A stretch of 64,000 nucleotides of DNA from Curtobacterium caseinilyticum (GTDB taxonomy: Bacteria > Actinomycetota > Actinomycetes > Actinomycetales > Microbacteriaceae), in the NCBI RefSeq assembly GCF_030363035.1, contig NZ_JAUCMN010000002.1:434001-498000 (forward strand), read 5' to 3'. The notes beneath the pieces were generated by a model, which was not told where the DNA came from, did no database searches, and was given only the letters and a program-made list of their open reading frames with translations. Shown here one piece after another: positions 1 to 7,977 of this stretch (within the stretch, counting starts at the first letter, position 1; each line of letters begins with the position of its first letter). The translations under genes and the position numbers were made by a program.

Positions 1-197
1 AGCAGTTCACGAGCGTCTACGGCCACATGAAGGACGGCACCTTCAAGGTCGTCACCGGTCAGCAGGTCGCCGTCGGCGACGAGCTCGGCGAGGTCGGTTC
101 CACCGGCAACTCGACGGGTCCGCACCTGCACCTGGAGATCCACGTCGGCGGCGTCCCGGTGGACCCGCTGGCCTGGCTCCGAGCCAACGCGAACTAG
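1..197 (+). CDS. M23 family metallopeptidase, C-terminal end (partial)
   Basis: The window opens inside this gene and only the last 64 codons are present, ending at TAG 195-197. The visible tail contains a YGHM element, a GSTGNSTG turn and the HLHLE zinc-ligand motif, followed by 19 residues to the C-terminus (IHVGG, then PVDPLAWL). These are the closing strands of the LytM/M23 fold. Proteins of this family are zinc peptidases acting on peptidoglycan cross-links outside the membrane, or catalytically dead activators of amidases; the ligands seen here favour an active enzyme. The N-terminal part, including any signal peptide, is outside the window. No strong terminator follows; tRNA-Thr starts 93 bases downstream. 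Confidence 0.9.
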   Translation, partial: QFTSVYGHMKDGTFKVVTGQQVAVGDELGEVGSTGNSTGPHLHLEIHVGGVPVDPLAWLRANAN

Positions 198-289
198 CGG
201 AGGGGCGGCGGCACGCCCGGGCGTCACGTCCGGTTCCTGACCACCGCCGCACGTCTGCTACTCTCGTGTGGTGCCGCCGAGCGGCACTC

Positions 290-361
<72 letters not shown>

Positions 362-393
362 CCGACCCGGAGCCGTTGGCGCTCCGGATCTCT

Positions 394-470
394 GGCGGGG
401 TAGCTCAGTTGGTTAGAGCACACGACTCATAATCGTGGGGTCACGGGTTCAAGTCCCGTCCTCGCTACCA
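394..470 (+). tRNA. tRNA-Met, elongator type (anticodon CAT)
   Basis: The cloverleaf has acceptor arms GGCGGGG and CCTCGCT (with G-U pairs), an anticodon stem CACGA/TCGTG around CTCATAA (anticodon CAT), and a T arm with GGTTCAAGTCC. The 3' ACCA is encoded at 467-470. The regular acceptor pairing at the first base and the absence of the GGG/CCC anticodon-stem pairs typical of initiators argue for elongator Met. It lies 32 nt after tRNA-Thr, so the two are probably co-transcribed. Confidence 0.95.
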
Positions 471-473
471 CAG

Positions 474-499
474 GCCCGGCGGCCAGATCGCCGGGCTTT
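474..499 (+). terminator. terminator after tRNA-Met
   Basis: Perfect 8-bp stem GCCCGGCG / CGCCGGGC with a 7-nt loop, followed by TTTCG. It sits four bases after the tRNA and is one of the few hairpins here with even a short T run. Confidence 0.75.
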
Positions 500-599
500 C
501 GTCGTTCCCGGTCTGCCCCGACTGCTGCTGCACCGACTGCGGCCCGCGCTGGCTGCTGCACCGACTGCTGGTGCTCGTCGTGCCGACCTGATGCGCCCA

Positions 600-1027
600 T
601 GCAGACCAGGTACGCGCGTTCCGATCAGGTACGCCCGATCCTTCCCATCACATGTGCCATGCCTGGTGGGATCGGGCATGCCAGGTCGAACCGACAGACC
701 AGGTACGCCCGTTCTGCCGAGGTATGCCCGTCCCTTCTAGGTACGCCCGTTCCGATGAGGTACGCCCGTTCCTTCCCATCACAGGTGCTGTGCCTGGTGG
801 GATCGGGCATGCCAGGTCGAACCGACAGACCAGGTACGCCCGATTCGACCAGGTACGCCCGATCTGACCAGGTACGCCCGGTCTGACCAGGGACGCCCGA
901 TCTGACGAGGGACGCCCGATCTGACGAGGGACGCCCGATCTGACCAGGCACGCCCGCGCTCGTCAGGACCTCCGCGCTGGCCAGGTACGTCCGACCCGAC
1001 TCGGCACGCCCGGCCCGGGACGCCCGT
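600..1027. repeat. two-level tandem repeat array (19-bp unit and 74-bp unit)
   Basis: A degenerate unit with core GGTACGCCCG recurs with an exact 19-bp period at 609, 628; 702, 721, 740, 759; and 833, 852, 871, 890, 909, 928, 947. Further weaker copies follow near 983, 1004 and 1018. Twice a unit is extended to 74 bp (628-701 and 759-832) by a nearly identical insert that includes a CATGCC / GGCATG inverted repeat in the first copy. The stretch 500-600 before it has smaller CTGCTGCACCGACTG repeats. No credible gene was found in 471-1027; apparent reading frames here are products of the repeats. The array runs up to the stop codon of the gene at 1028-1405. Confidence 0.85.
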
Positions 1028-1405
1028 TCAGCGCGGGGGAGCGGTGAGCACGCCCGCGGCGCGGAGGGCGCGCTCGAGCGTCGCCTCGACCTGCTGCCAG
1101 GCGCTCCGCCGACGTCCGGCGCCGATGCCCCCGCCCGCCACCGCCGTCCCGTGCCGCGCGTGCCGGAGCGTGATCGTGGTCGACGTCCCCGTCACGGTCG
1201 TCGACAGCTCGTAGCGTCGGAACTCGCGCGACGGGTGCACCAGGGCGCCGAGCAGGATCGTCAGCAGCCGGTTGCCGGTGGTCGCGGTGATCGTGCCCCC
1301 TGTCGACTCGACCCGGTGACCGCTCTGCCGGAGGGCCGCGCCGGCGACCTCCATGGCCGTGCACCGGTCTCCCGTGTGCACCGCGTACTGCGCTGTGTGC
1401 TCCAT
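1028..1405 (-). CDS. hypothetical protein, 125 aa
   Basis: I do not recognise this protein. The start at ATG 1405 is chosen because GGGGAGGAACGC directly precedes it on the minus strand; a longer frame to 1468 has no such site. The protein begins MEHTAQYAVHTGDRC, has a threonine-rich middle (STTVTGTSTTITL) and a basic C-terminal half ending RALRAAGVLTAPPR. No signal peptide or membrane segment is evident. It is transcribed away from the hadA-like gene and towards the tandem repeat array, and its last codons border the final degenerate repeat copies. Codon use (G/C at third positions) fits a real gene, but the function is unknown. Confidence 0.6.
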   Translation of the reverse strand: MEHTAQYAVHTGDRCTAMEVAGAALRQSGHRVESTGGTITATTGNRLLTILLGALVHPSREFRRYELSTTVTGTSTTITLRHARHGTAVAGGGIGAGRRRSAWQQVEATLERALRAAGVLTAPPR

Positions 1406-1525
1406 GCGTTCCTCCCCGACCCCGGAGTCGTCCTCACGGCCTCCCCCCGGAAGCCGTGCAACGAGCATAGCCGATGCAACCTCATCATCCGGGACGTGTC
1501 GCGGGTGCTCGGTAGACTCACACCC

Positions 1526-1975
1526 GTGTCAGTGAACCCCGAGCTCGTCGGCAGGACGTTCCCGCCGGCCCAGCCCTACCTGGTCGGTCGCGAGAAGGTG
1601 CGCGAGTTCTCACGCGCCGTGTTCGCGACGAACCCGATCCACCACGAGCCCGATGCCGCTCGCGCCGCCGGCTACGCCGACGTCGTCGCGCCGCCGACCT
1701 TCGCCGTCGTCGTGCAGGAGGCCACGCTCGCCCAGCTCCTGGCCGAGCCCGACGCCGGGATCGACTTCTCGCGCGTGGTCCACGGCGAGCAGTCCTTCAC
1801 GTACGACCGGCCGATCGTCGCCGGGGACGAGCTCACCGCGACGCTGACCGTCACGAGCGTGAAGACCCTCGGCGGCAACGCCATGGTGACGGCCGAGAGC
1901 ACGATGGACGACGCCACGGGGGAGCACGTCGTCACGGCGACCTCCACCCTCGTGGTCCGAGGAGACGACGCATGA
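1526..1975 (+). CDS. MaoC-like dehydratase, HadA-type non-catalytic subunit
   Basis: 149 aa with a single hot-dog fold of the FAS1-dehydratase/MaoC N-terminal type. Such subunits pair with a HadB-type protein to form a (3R)-hydroxyacyl-thioester dehydratase in fatty acid elongation. The segment NPIHHEPDAARAAGYADVV aligns with the hydratase helix but lacks the full catalytic Asp/His pattern, as expected for the partner subunit. The start GTG 1526 is chosen because TAGACT (1513-1518) ends 7 nt upstream and no Shine-Dalgarno is present, which suggests a leaderless mRNA. It overlaps the next gene by ATGA (1972-1975), so the two subunits are translationally coupled. No mycolate genes are nearby, so the exact acyl substrate is open. 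Confidence 0.85.
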   Translation: MSVNPELVGRTFPPAQPYLVGREKVREFSRAVFATNPIHHEPDAARAAGYADVVAPPTFAVVVQEATLAQLLAEPDAGIDFSRVVHGEQSFTYDRPIVAGDELTATLTVTSVKTLGGNAMVTAESTMDDATGEHVVTATSTLVVRGDDA

Positions 1976-2394
1976 CCACCGCACCCACCACGCTCGAGGT
2001 CGGCACGGTCGTCGCCGAGCGCGAGGTCCACCTGACCCGCGACGCGCTCGTCCGCTACGCCGGCGCTTCGGGCGACTTCAACCCGATCCATTACCGCGAC
2101 GACGTCGCCGCGTCCGTCGGGCTGCCGGGCGTCCTCGCGCACGGCATGCTGACGATGGGCCTCGCCGTCCAGCCCGTCGCCGAGTGGCTCGGCGACCGCG
2201 GCTGGGTCCAACGCTACGGTGTGCGCTTCACCCGTCCCGTCGTCGTCGATCCGGAAGAGGGCGCGACCGTCGGTGTGGTCGCCAAGGTCGGCACGGTCGA
2301 CGACCAGGGCCGTCCGCAGCGCATCGACCTCACCGTCACCGCCGCCGGGCAGACCGTGCTCGGCAAGGCGCAGGTCACGGTGGTGTTCCGCTGA
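1972..2394 (+). CDS. MaoC-like dehydratase, HadB-type catalytic subunit
   Basis: 140 aa with one hot-dog domain. The hydratase signature is intact: SGDFNPIHYRDD followed by GLPGVLAHGMLTMG, giving the catalytic Asp and His of the hot-dog active site. It should dehydrate (3R)-hydroxyacyl thioesters together with the upstream HadA-like subunit. ATG 1972 overlaps the stop of the upstream gene by four bases. murB starts two bases after its stop, so hadA-hadB-murB form one operon. This couples a lipid-type enzyme with a cell wall enzyme; such an order is common in actinobacteria, and I infer co-expression rather than a common pathway. Confidence 0.87.
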   Translation: MTTAPTTLEVGTVVAEREVHLTRDALVRYAGASGDFNPIHYRDDVAASVGLPGVLAHGMLTMGLAVQPVAEWLGDRGWVQRYGVRFTRPVVVDPEEGATVGVVAKVGTVDDQGRPQRIDLTVTAAGQTVLGKAQVTVVFR

Positions 2395-2396
2395 GC

Positions 2397-3428
2397 GTGT
2401 CGAACCGCCTGGCCGACCTCACGACGTTCCGCGTCGGGGGTCCTGCGGCGACCCTCCTGGTCGCGGACACGACCGACGAGCTCGTCGCGCACGCACAGAC
2501 CGCGTGGCAGGACGACGAGTGGCTCGTCGTCGGTGGCGGCAGCAACCTGCTCGTCGCCGACGAGGGCTTCGCCGGCACCGTCGTGCTCGTCCGGACGCGC
2601 GGCGTGGACGCCGATCCGGACGCGGACGGCGTCACCGTCCGCGTCGCGGCCGGTGAACCCTGGGACCGGTTCGTCGCGACGACCGTCGAGAACGGGTGGA
2701 CCGGTCTGGAGGCCCTCAGCGGCATCCCGGGCACGGTCGGGGCCGCCCCCGTGCAGAACATCGGCGCCTACGGGGTCGAGCTCTCCGACGTGCTCACCCG
2801 CATCGAGTTCCTCGACGCGTCGACGGGGGAGCGCGCGTGGGTGGACGCGGCCGAGCTGGCGCTCGGCTACCGCACCTCGACGCTCAAGCACGGACGCAGG
2901 GGCGTGGTCCTGACGGTCGAGTTCCGGCTCGGGGCCGCTCCGGAGGCCGGGGTCCCGGTCCGCTACGCCCAGCTGGCCGGCTCGCTCGGGGTCGACCTCG
3001 GCGCGCCCGTCGCACCCGGGACGATCCGTGCGACGGTCCTCCGCCTCCGTTCCTCGAAGGGCATGGTGCTCGACGACGTCGACCCGGACACCTGGAGCGC
3101 AGGCTCCTTCTTCACGAACCCGATCGTGTCGGCCGACTTCGCCGAGACACTGCCCGCCGACGCCCCACGCTGGCCGGCGGGCGACGACGTGAAGCTCAGC
3201 GCCGCCTGGCTGATCGAGCACGCGGGGGTCCACCGCGGGTACGCGGTCCCCGGTTCCCGCGCGGCGATCTCGTCGAAGCACACCCTGGCCCTGACGAACC
3301 GGGGCGGCGCGACCGCGGCGCAGGTCGCTGAGCTCGCGCGGTACGTGCAGGTGACCGTCCTGAACCGCTTCGGGGTCTCCCTGGTCCCGGAGCCCGTCGT
3401 GGTGGGGGACCTGCTCAGCGTGAGCTGA
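2397..3428 (+). CDS. murB: UDP-N-acetylmuramate dehydrogenase (MurB)
   Basis: 343 aa. MurB is an FAD enzyme that reduces UDP-GlcNAc-enolpyruvate to UDP-MurNAc with NADPH in the cytoplasm. The FAD-binding half shows VVGGGSNLLVADEGF and GLEALSGIPGTVGAAPVQN, followed by IGAYGVE. The substrate half has SAGSFFTNP (the catalytic Ser region) and the C-terminal AAISSKHTLALTNRG motif, which indicates a type I enzyme. GTG 2397 starts 2 nt after the hadB-like stop (2392-2394) and reads SNRLADLTTFRVGG, the usual MurB N-terminus. Translation is probably coupled. It converges on the aminotransferase gene across the inverted repeat at 3490-3549. Confidence 0.96.
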   Translation: MSNRLADLTTFRVGGPAATLLVADTTDELVAHAQTAWQDDEWLVVGGGSNLLVADEGFAGTVVLVRTRGVDADPDADGVTVRVAAGEPWDRFVATTVENGWTGLEALSGIPGTVGAAPVQNIGAYGVELSDVLTRIEFLDASTGERAWVDAAELALGYRTSTLKHGRRGVVLTVEFRLGAAPEAGVPVRYAQLAGSLGVDLGAPVAPGTIRATVLRLRSSKGMVLDDVDPDTWSAGSFFTNPIVSADFAETLPADAPRWPAGDDVKLSAAWLIEHAGVHRGYAVPGSRAAISSKHTLALTNRGGATAAQVAELARYVQVTVLNRFGVSLVPEPVVVGDLLSVS

Positions 3429-3489
3429 CCGCCGGACGCACGCCGTGCCTCCCGGCCATCGCGGTCTCGCGGCCTCGCGGCCTTGCGAA

Positions 3490-3549
3490 ACGCAACGTGG
3501 GCGGCTCGGCGCAGCGGTACTGCGCCGTGAGGAACCGCCCACGTTGCGT
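3490..3549. terminator. nested inverted repeat between convergent murB and aminotransferase
   Basis: Outer arms 3490-3504 and 3535-3549 (15 bp, ACGCAACGTGGGCGG and its complement) are perfect. Inside them an independent 7-bp stem GGCGCAG / CTGCGCC (3508-3514, 3520-3526) closes a CGGTA loop. Its position between two converging genes fits a bidirectional terminator; there is no U-tract on either side, so an extragenic palindrome is the alternative. Confidence 0.65.
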
Positions 3550-3563
3550 GTTGCGGAGGGGGC

Positions 3564-4832
3564 CTACGCGGAGAAGAACTCCGTCAGGCGGCGGACGCCC
3601 TCGGCGATGTCGTCGTCGCCCAGCGCGTACGACATGCGGATGTAGCCGGAGGGCCCGAAGGCCTCGCCCGGCACGACCGCGACCTCGGCGTGCTCGAGGA
3701 TCAGGTCCGCCAGTTCGAGGGTCGTGGTCGGCGTGGATCCCGCCCACGCGCGTCCGAGCAGGGCGGTGACGTCCGGGTACACGTAGAAGGCGCCCTTCGG
3801 CGTCGGCGTGACGAAGCCCGGGATGGCGTTCAGGCCCTCGACGATCGCACGGCGTCGGCGGTTGAACGCCTGGCGCATCGCCTCGACGGGCTCCTGGGGG
3901 CCGGTGAGCGCGGCGATCGCGGCACGCTGCGAGACGTTGGCGACGTTGGACGACAGGTGGGACTGCAGGTTCGACGCGGCCTTGACAGCGTCCGCCGGGC
4001 CGATGAACCACCCGACGCGCCAGCCCGTCATGGCGTAGGTCTTCGCGACGCCGTTCACCAGGATCGTGGTGTCGGCGAGGGCGGGGACCGCCTCGAGGAT
4101 GCCGGTGAAGCGGACGTCGTCGTAGACGAGGTCCTGGTAGATCTCGTCGCTGATCACCCAGATGCCGTGCTCGAGGGCCCACTCGCCGATGGCCTTCGTC
4201 TGCTCGGCGGAGTACACCGAGCCGGTGGGGTTCGAGGGCGAGCAGAACAGCAGCGCCTTGGTCTGCGGGGTGCGGGCGGCCTCGAGCTGCTCGACGGTGA
4301 CGAGGTAGTCCTGGTCACTGCCCGCGAACACCTCGACGGGGGTGCCGCCGGCCAGGCGGATCGCCTCCGGGTAGGTGGTCCAGTACGGAGCGGGGAGCAG
4401 GACCTCGTCACCGGCGTCGACGATCGTCTGGAACGCCTGGTACACGGCCTGCTTGCCACCGTTGGTGATGATCACCTGCGACGGGTCGACGGTCACGCCG
4501 GACTCCCGCGCGGTCTTCTCGGCGACGGCGCGCTTCAGCTCCGGGAGGCCGGTCGCCGGGGTGTAGCGGTGGTTCGCGGGGTCCTGCACGGCGAGCACGG
4601 CAGCCTCGACCACGTGCTGGGGCGTCGCGAAGTCGGGCTCGCCGGCGGCGAACGAGACGACGGGACGACCAGCGGCCTTGAGTGCCTTGGCCTTCGCATC
4701 GACCTTGAGCGTCGCGGACTCGGCGATCGCCGCGATGCGCGAGGCGATGCGCGCGTGGTCGGACGTCGCGTCGGCGGGGCTGCGGACGGACTCGGGGGCG
4801 GTGGACTCGGGGCCGGGGGCTGCGGTGCTCAC
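3564..4832 (-). CDS. class I/II pyridoxal-phosphate aminotransferase (AspC/aspartate type)
   Basis: 422 aa. It transfers amino groups to 2-oxo acids, most likely the aspartate/oxaloacetate pair. The fold-type I landmarks are in order: [11 protein letters not shown] near the N-terminus, [46 protein letters not shown], and the PLP lysine in [20 protein letters not shown] 4832 is chosen because TAGGCT (minus strand 4845-4840) lies 7 nt upstream with no Shine-Dalgarno, the recurrent leaderless arrangement in this window. The first ~30 residues ([14 protein letters not shown]) are low complexity and longer than usual. The divergent neighbour is tRNA-Trp; the stop faces murB. Confidence 0.9.
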   Translation of the reverse strand: MSTAAPGPESTAPESVRSPADATSDHARIASRIAAIAESATLKVDAKAKALKAAGRPVVSFAAGEPDFATPQHVVEAAVLAVQDPANHRYTPATGLPELKRAVAEKTARESGVTVDPSQVIITNGGKQAVYQAFQTIVDAGDEVLLPAPYWTTYPEAIRLAGGTPVEVFAGSDQDYLVTVEQLEAARTPQTKALLFCSPSNPTGSVYSAEQTKAIGEWALEHGIWVISDEIYQDLVYDDVRFTGILEAVPALADTTILVNGVAKTYAMTGWRVGWFIGPADAVKAASNLQSHLSSNVANVSQRAAIAALTGPQEPVEAMRQAFNRRRRAIVEGLNAIPGFVTPTPKGAFYVYPDVTALLGRAWAGSTPTTTLELADLILEHAEVAVVPGEAFGPSGYIRMSYALGDDDIAEGVRRLTEFFSA

Positions 4833-4875
4833 GGGCGCCAGCCTACCGGCGCGGCACGCCGGGGAGCCGGTCAAG

Positions 4876-4905
4876 TGGACAGCGTGTGACGGACTCCCGT
4901 ACACT
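4876..4905 (+). promoter_or_regulatory. promoter of tRNA-Trp / secE-nusG unit
   Basis: TGGACA (4876-4881), an 18-bp spacer and TACACT (4900-4905) resemble a sigma-70/SigA promoter 56 nt upstream of the tRNA. tRNA-Trp lies only 20 nt before secE, so the transcript probably includes secE. Confidence 0.55.
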
Positions 4906-4960
4906 CGACCACCGGTGCACGGAACGGTGACGGGACGTGCCCGGGGGTTCAACCCCTCCT

Positions 4961-5033
4961 AGGGCGGTGGCTCAATTGGTAGAGCAGCGGTCTCCAAAAC
5001 CGCAGGTTGCAGGTTCGAGTCCTGTCCGCCCTG
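4961..5033 (+). tRNA. tRNA-Trp (anticodon CCA)
   Basis: Acceptor arms AGGGCGG and CCGCCCT with discriminator G5033, anticodon stem GCGGT/ACCGC around CTCCAAA (anticodon CCA), T arm AGGTTCGAGTCCT. The position just before secE-nusG is conserved in many actinobacteria. CCA is not encoded. Confidence 0.96.
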
Positions 5034-5053
5034 CAAGTCTGGAAGGTGTGAAG

Positions 5054-5332
5054 TTGGCGAGCAAGGACATGGAAACGACGGCGGACGACGTCGTCGCGAA
5101 GGCGAAGGCCGATCGCGCCCAGCGCGGCGGTCCGTTCGCTGCCATCGCCCTCTTCATCCGCCAGGTCATCGGCGAACTCCGCAAGGTCGTCACGCCGACG
5201 CGCAAGGAGCTCTTCAGCTACACGGGCGTCGTGCTCGTCTTCGTGGTCGTCATGATGATCCTGGTGTCGATCCTCGACTTCGTCTTCGGTCTCGGCGTCG
5301 GCTACGTCTTCGGCAACGGTCCCACGGTCTGA
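5054..5332 (+). CDS. secE: preprotein translocase subunit SecE
   Basis: 92 aa. SecE is the clamp subunit of the SecYEG channel in the cytoplasmic membrane. The protein has a short acidic N-terminus (ASKDMETTADDVV), an amphipathic segment (FIRQVIGELRKVVTPTRKEL, the family signature) and a single C-terminal membrane helix (TGVVLVFVVVMMILVSILDF). TTG 5054 is chosen over GTG 5048 and ATG 5069 because GGAAGG (5041-5046) lies 7 nt upstream of it, and the resulting M-ASKDMETTADDVV matches the spacing of related SecE N-termini as I recall them. It starts 20 nt after tRNA-Trp and leads the nusG-rplK-rplA group. Confidence 0.9.
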   Translation: MASKDMETTADDVVAKAKADRAQRGGPFAAIALFIRQVIGELRKVVTPTRKELFSYTGVVLVFVVVMMILVSILDFVFGLGVGYVFGNGPTV

Positions 5333-5464
5333 TCCGACACGGCCGGGCCGTCGTCCTCCGACCTGGGCTGATGCCGACAGGAGTACGGTCGCCCCGAGAC
5401 GGCGACGGATGCGCAACGCTCCGGCCGCACACCCGATCCGCACCACCGAACGGAAAGAACCGCA

Positions 5465-6520
5465 GTGTCTGACTACTCCCGCGACGACATCGACCTCGCC
5501 ACGGCTGCCGAGCAGTCCTCCGAGGTCGAGGAGAACCAGGAAGGCGACGTCGAGACCGCCGAGGGCCGTTCGGTCGAGTCCGCCGAGGAGCGTGCGATCT
5601 CCGTCGAGGACGAGGACGACGAGTCCCTCGGCCTGAGCGACGAGCCCGACGACGGCACGGTCGACACCTCCATCGACGAGGCCCTCACGGCGCTGGCCGA
5701 GTCCCGCGACCCCGAGGCCGACGCCGTCGTGGACGACGCGCTCGAGATCGACTCCGTCGACGAGGCCGAGGCGGCCGTCGAGGCGGTCGAGGACGAAGAG
5801 GAGTCCGAGCTCGAGGACGCCACCGCCGCGGAGGCGAACGAGACGCTCGCCGCGGACGAGGCGCTCGACGACGACGAGGCAGCCGAGGACGAGCCGGCGG
5901 AGGTCGACCCGTACGAGGCGTTCAAGGCCGAGCTCCGGATGAAGCCCGGCAAGTGGTACGTCATCCACTCCTACGCGGGCTTCGAGCGCCGCGTGAAGTC
6001 GAACATCGAGAACCGCATGGTGTCGATGTCGATGGAGGACGACATCTACCAGGTCGAGGTCCCGATGGAGGACGTCGTCGAGATCAAGAACGGGCAGCGC
6101 AAGCTGGTCACCCGCGTCCGGATCCCCTCGTACGTGCTCGTCCGCATGGACCTGAACGAGGACTCGTGGTCCGTCGTCCGGCACACGCCGGGTGTCACCG
6201 GCTTCGTCGGCAACGCGCACAACCCGACCCCACTCCGCTTCGACGAGGCGTTCGGCATGCTGAAGTCCCTCGTGCAGGTCGCCGAGGCCGCTCCGACCAA
6301 GGGTGGCGCGAAGTCCGGCGGCGCCGCACAGGCGCAGCCGCAGGCCGAGGTCGACTTCGAGATCGGCGAGACCATCACCATCAAGGAAGGCTCGTTCGCG
6401 GGCCTGCCGGGTTCGATCTCCGAGATCAAGCCGGAGAGCGGCAAGCTCACGGTCCTCGTCTCGCTGTTCGAGCGCGAGACCCCGGTCGAGCTCAGCTTCG
6501 ACCAGGTCACGAAGCTCTAG
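5465..6520 (+). CDS. nusG: transcription termination/antitermination protein NusG, with long acidic N-terminal extension
   Basis: 351 aa, about twice the length of E. coli NusG. NusG binds RNA polymerase and links it to Rho or to ribosomes. Residues 1-155 are a highly acidic, alanine-rich extension (about 40% Asp/Glu) with no recognisable domain. The NGN domain starts near residue 160 (KPGKWYVIHSYAGFERRVK), and a KOW domain closes the protein (ETITIKEGSFAGLPGSI ... VELSFDQVTKL). Actinobacterial NusG proteins often carry acidic extensions; this is at the long end. GTG 5465 follows GGAAAGAACC. The gene is followed by the rplK leader, so rplK can also be transcribed separately. Confidence 0.95.
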   Translation: MSDYSRDDIDLATAAEQSSEVEENQEGDVETAEGRSVESAEERAISVEDEDDESLGLSDEPDDGTVDTSIDEALTALAESRDPEADAVVDDALEIDSVDEAEAAVEAVEDEEESELEDATAAEANETLAADEALDDDEAAEDEPAEVDPYEAFKAELRMKPGKWYVIHSYAGFERRVKSNIENRMVSMSMEDDIYQVEVPMEDVVEIKNGQRKLVTRVRIPSYVLVRMDLNEDSWSVVRHTPGVTGFVGNAHNPTPLRFDEAFGMLKSLVQVAEAAPTKGGAKSGGAAQAQPQAEVDFEIGETITIKEGSFAGLPGSISEIKPESGKLTVLVSLFERETPVELSFDQVTKL

Positions 6521-6555
6521 CCGTCCCACACACTGCCCGGCCCCCACGGATCGGG

Positions 6556-6676
6556 TAGACTACTGAGGTTTGGCCCCGCGCGCCCGGCGTGCGGGGCTTC
6601 ACCGCGGTCCGGATCCGCCGGGCCAGCGGGAGAGTGCACGGATCCCCGTGCGTTCGATTCCAGGAGGAAGCACAAC
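6556..6676 (+). promoter_or_regulatory. rplK-rplA promoter and structured leader
   Basis: TAGACT at 6556-6561 is a good -10 box, so the transcript would start near 6568. The leader holds a perfect 11-bp hairpin (6573-6583 with 6587-6597, loop CCG) and a 6-bp hairpin GCACGG-ATCC-CCGTGC (6636-6651). In other bacteria ribosomal protein L1 represses this operon by binding its leader. A similar role here is inferred; I did not identify the exact L1 site. Confidence 0.55.
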
Positions 6677-7108
6677 ATGGCACCGAAGAAGAAGGTCACG
6701 GGCCTGATCAAGCTGCAGATCAACGCGGGCGCCGCCAACCCGGCCCCGCCGATCGGTCCGGCGCTCGGTCAGCACGGCGTGAACATCATGGAGTTCTGCA
6801 AGGCGTACAACGCCGCGACCGAGTCGCAGCGCGGCAACGTCGTCCCGGTCGAGATCACCGTCTATGAGGACCGTTCGTTCACGTTCGTCCTGAAGACCCC
6901 GCCAGCCGCGGAGCTCATCAAGAAGGCCGCGGGTGTGCAGAAGGGGTCCTCGACCCCGCACACGGTCAAGGTCGCGAAGATCTCGATGGACCAGGTCCGT
7001 CAGATCGCCGAGACCAAGCAGGCCGACCTGAACGCGAACGACATCGAGCAGGCCGCGAAGATCATCGCCGGCACCGCGCGCTCGATGGGCATCACGGTCG
7101 AGGCCTGA
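6677..7108 (+). CDS. rplK: 50S ribosomal protein L11
   Basis: 143 aa, the normal length. L11 forms the GTPase-associated centre on 23S rRNA and is needed for RelA activation. The signature motifs are present: [20 protein letters not shown] (thiostrepton-contact proline region), [17 protein letters not shown], and the C-terminal [16 protein letters not shown]. The start ATG 6677 is preceded by AGGAGGAAGCACAAC. rplA follows after 88 nt with its own strong ribosome binding site. Confidence 0.98.
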   Translation: MAPKKKVTGLIKLQINAGAANPAPPIGPALGQHGVNIMEFCKAYNAATESQRGNVVPVEITVYEDRSFTFVLKTPPAAELIKKAAGVQKGSSTPHTVKVAKISMDQVRQIAETKQADLNANDIEQAAKIIAGTARSMGITVEA

Positions 7109-7196
7109 GCCTCGCCGCTTCAGGCACACACCCCATCACCCTTCCGTGGGAGAGCCTCGCCGGCTCGCCAACCACGTAGCTCCTGAGGAGAACACC

Positions 7197-7886
7197 ATGG
7201 CGAAGAAGTCCAAGGCCTACCAGGCCGCGGCCGCGAAGATCGAGGCCGACAAGTTCTACACCCCGACCGAGGCCGTCGCCCTCGCGAAGGAGACCGGCTC
7301 GGCGAAGACCGACTCCACCGTCGAGGTCGCGCTGAAGCTCGGCGTCGACCCGCGCAAGGCGGACCAGATGGTGCGCGGCACCGTCATCCTCCCGCACGGC
7401 ACGGGCAAGACCGCCCGCGTGATCGTCTTCGCCGTCGGCGCTGCGGCCGAGGCCGCCATCGCCGCCGGTGCCGACGAGGTCGGTGGCGACGAGCTCATCG
7501 CGAAGGTGGCCGAGGGCTACACCGCGTTCGACTCCGCCGTCGCGACGCCCGAGCTCATGGGCAAGGTCGGTCGTCTCGGCAAGGTGCTCGGCCCGCGTGG
7601 CCTCATGCCGAACCCGAAGACCGGCACCGTCACCCCGAACGTGGCGCAGGCCGTCAACGACATCAAGGGCGGCAAGATCGAGTTCCGCGTCGACAAGCAC
7701 GCCAACGTGCACTTCGTCGTCGGCAAGGCCTCGTTCACGCCGGAGCAGCTCGACGAGAACATCTCGACCGCGCTCGAGGAGATCGTCCGCCTCAAGCCGA
7801 GCGCCTCGAAGGGCCGCTACATCATGAAGGGCGCCGTCTCGACGACCTTCGGCCCCGGCATCCCGCTGGACGTCAACGCCATCTGA
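7197..7886 (+). CDS. rplA: 50S ribosomal protein L1
   Basis: 229 aa, the usual length. L1 builds the mobile L1 stalk at the E site and often autoregulates the rplKA mRNA. Motifs: [48 protein letters not shown] [19 protein letters not shown], and [20 protein letters not shown] 7197 follows TGAGGAGAACACC; an in-frame upstream ATG at 7146 has no ribosome binding site and adds residues not found in L1. A strong terminator follows, so rplJ-rplL, 15 kb away, is a separate unit. Confidence 0.98.
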   Translation: MAKKSKAYQAAAAKIEADKFYTPTEAVALAKETGSAKTDSTVEVALKLGVDPRKADQMVRGTVILPHGTGKTARVIVFAVGAAAEAAIAAGADEVGGDELIAKVAEGYTAFDSAVATPELMGKVGRLGKVLGPRGLMPNPKTGTVTPNVAQAVNDIKGGKIEFRVDKHANVHFVVGKASFTPEQLDENISTALEEIVRLKPSASKGRYIMKGAVSTTFGPGIPLDVNAI

Positions 7887-7906
7887 GCCTGATCGGCTGA
7901 TCGCGA

Positions 7907-7944
7907 CAGGAAGGCCCGCACCGGAACCGGTGCGGGCCTTCCTG
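7907..7944 (+). terminator. terminator after rplA
   Basis: Perfect 18-bp stem (7907-7924 with 7927-7944) around AA, containing GGAAGGCCCGCACCGG. There is no U-tract beyond the TT inside the stem. It lies 20 nt after the rplA stop. Confidence 0.85.
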
Positions 7945-7977
7945 CACGTCCGGGAGCAGCCTCGGTAGCGTTGCTCC

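Noticed and set aside
600-1027. CRISPR array
   Set aside because: Units are 19 bp back to back without unique spacers of constant length, and no cas gene is near.
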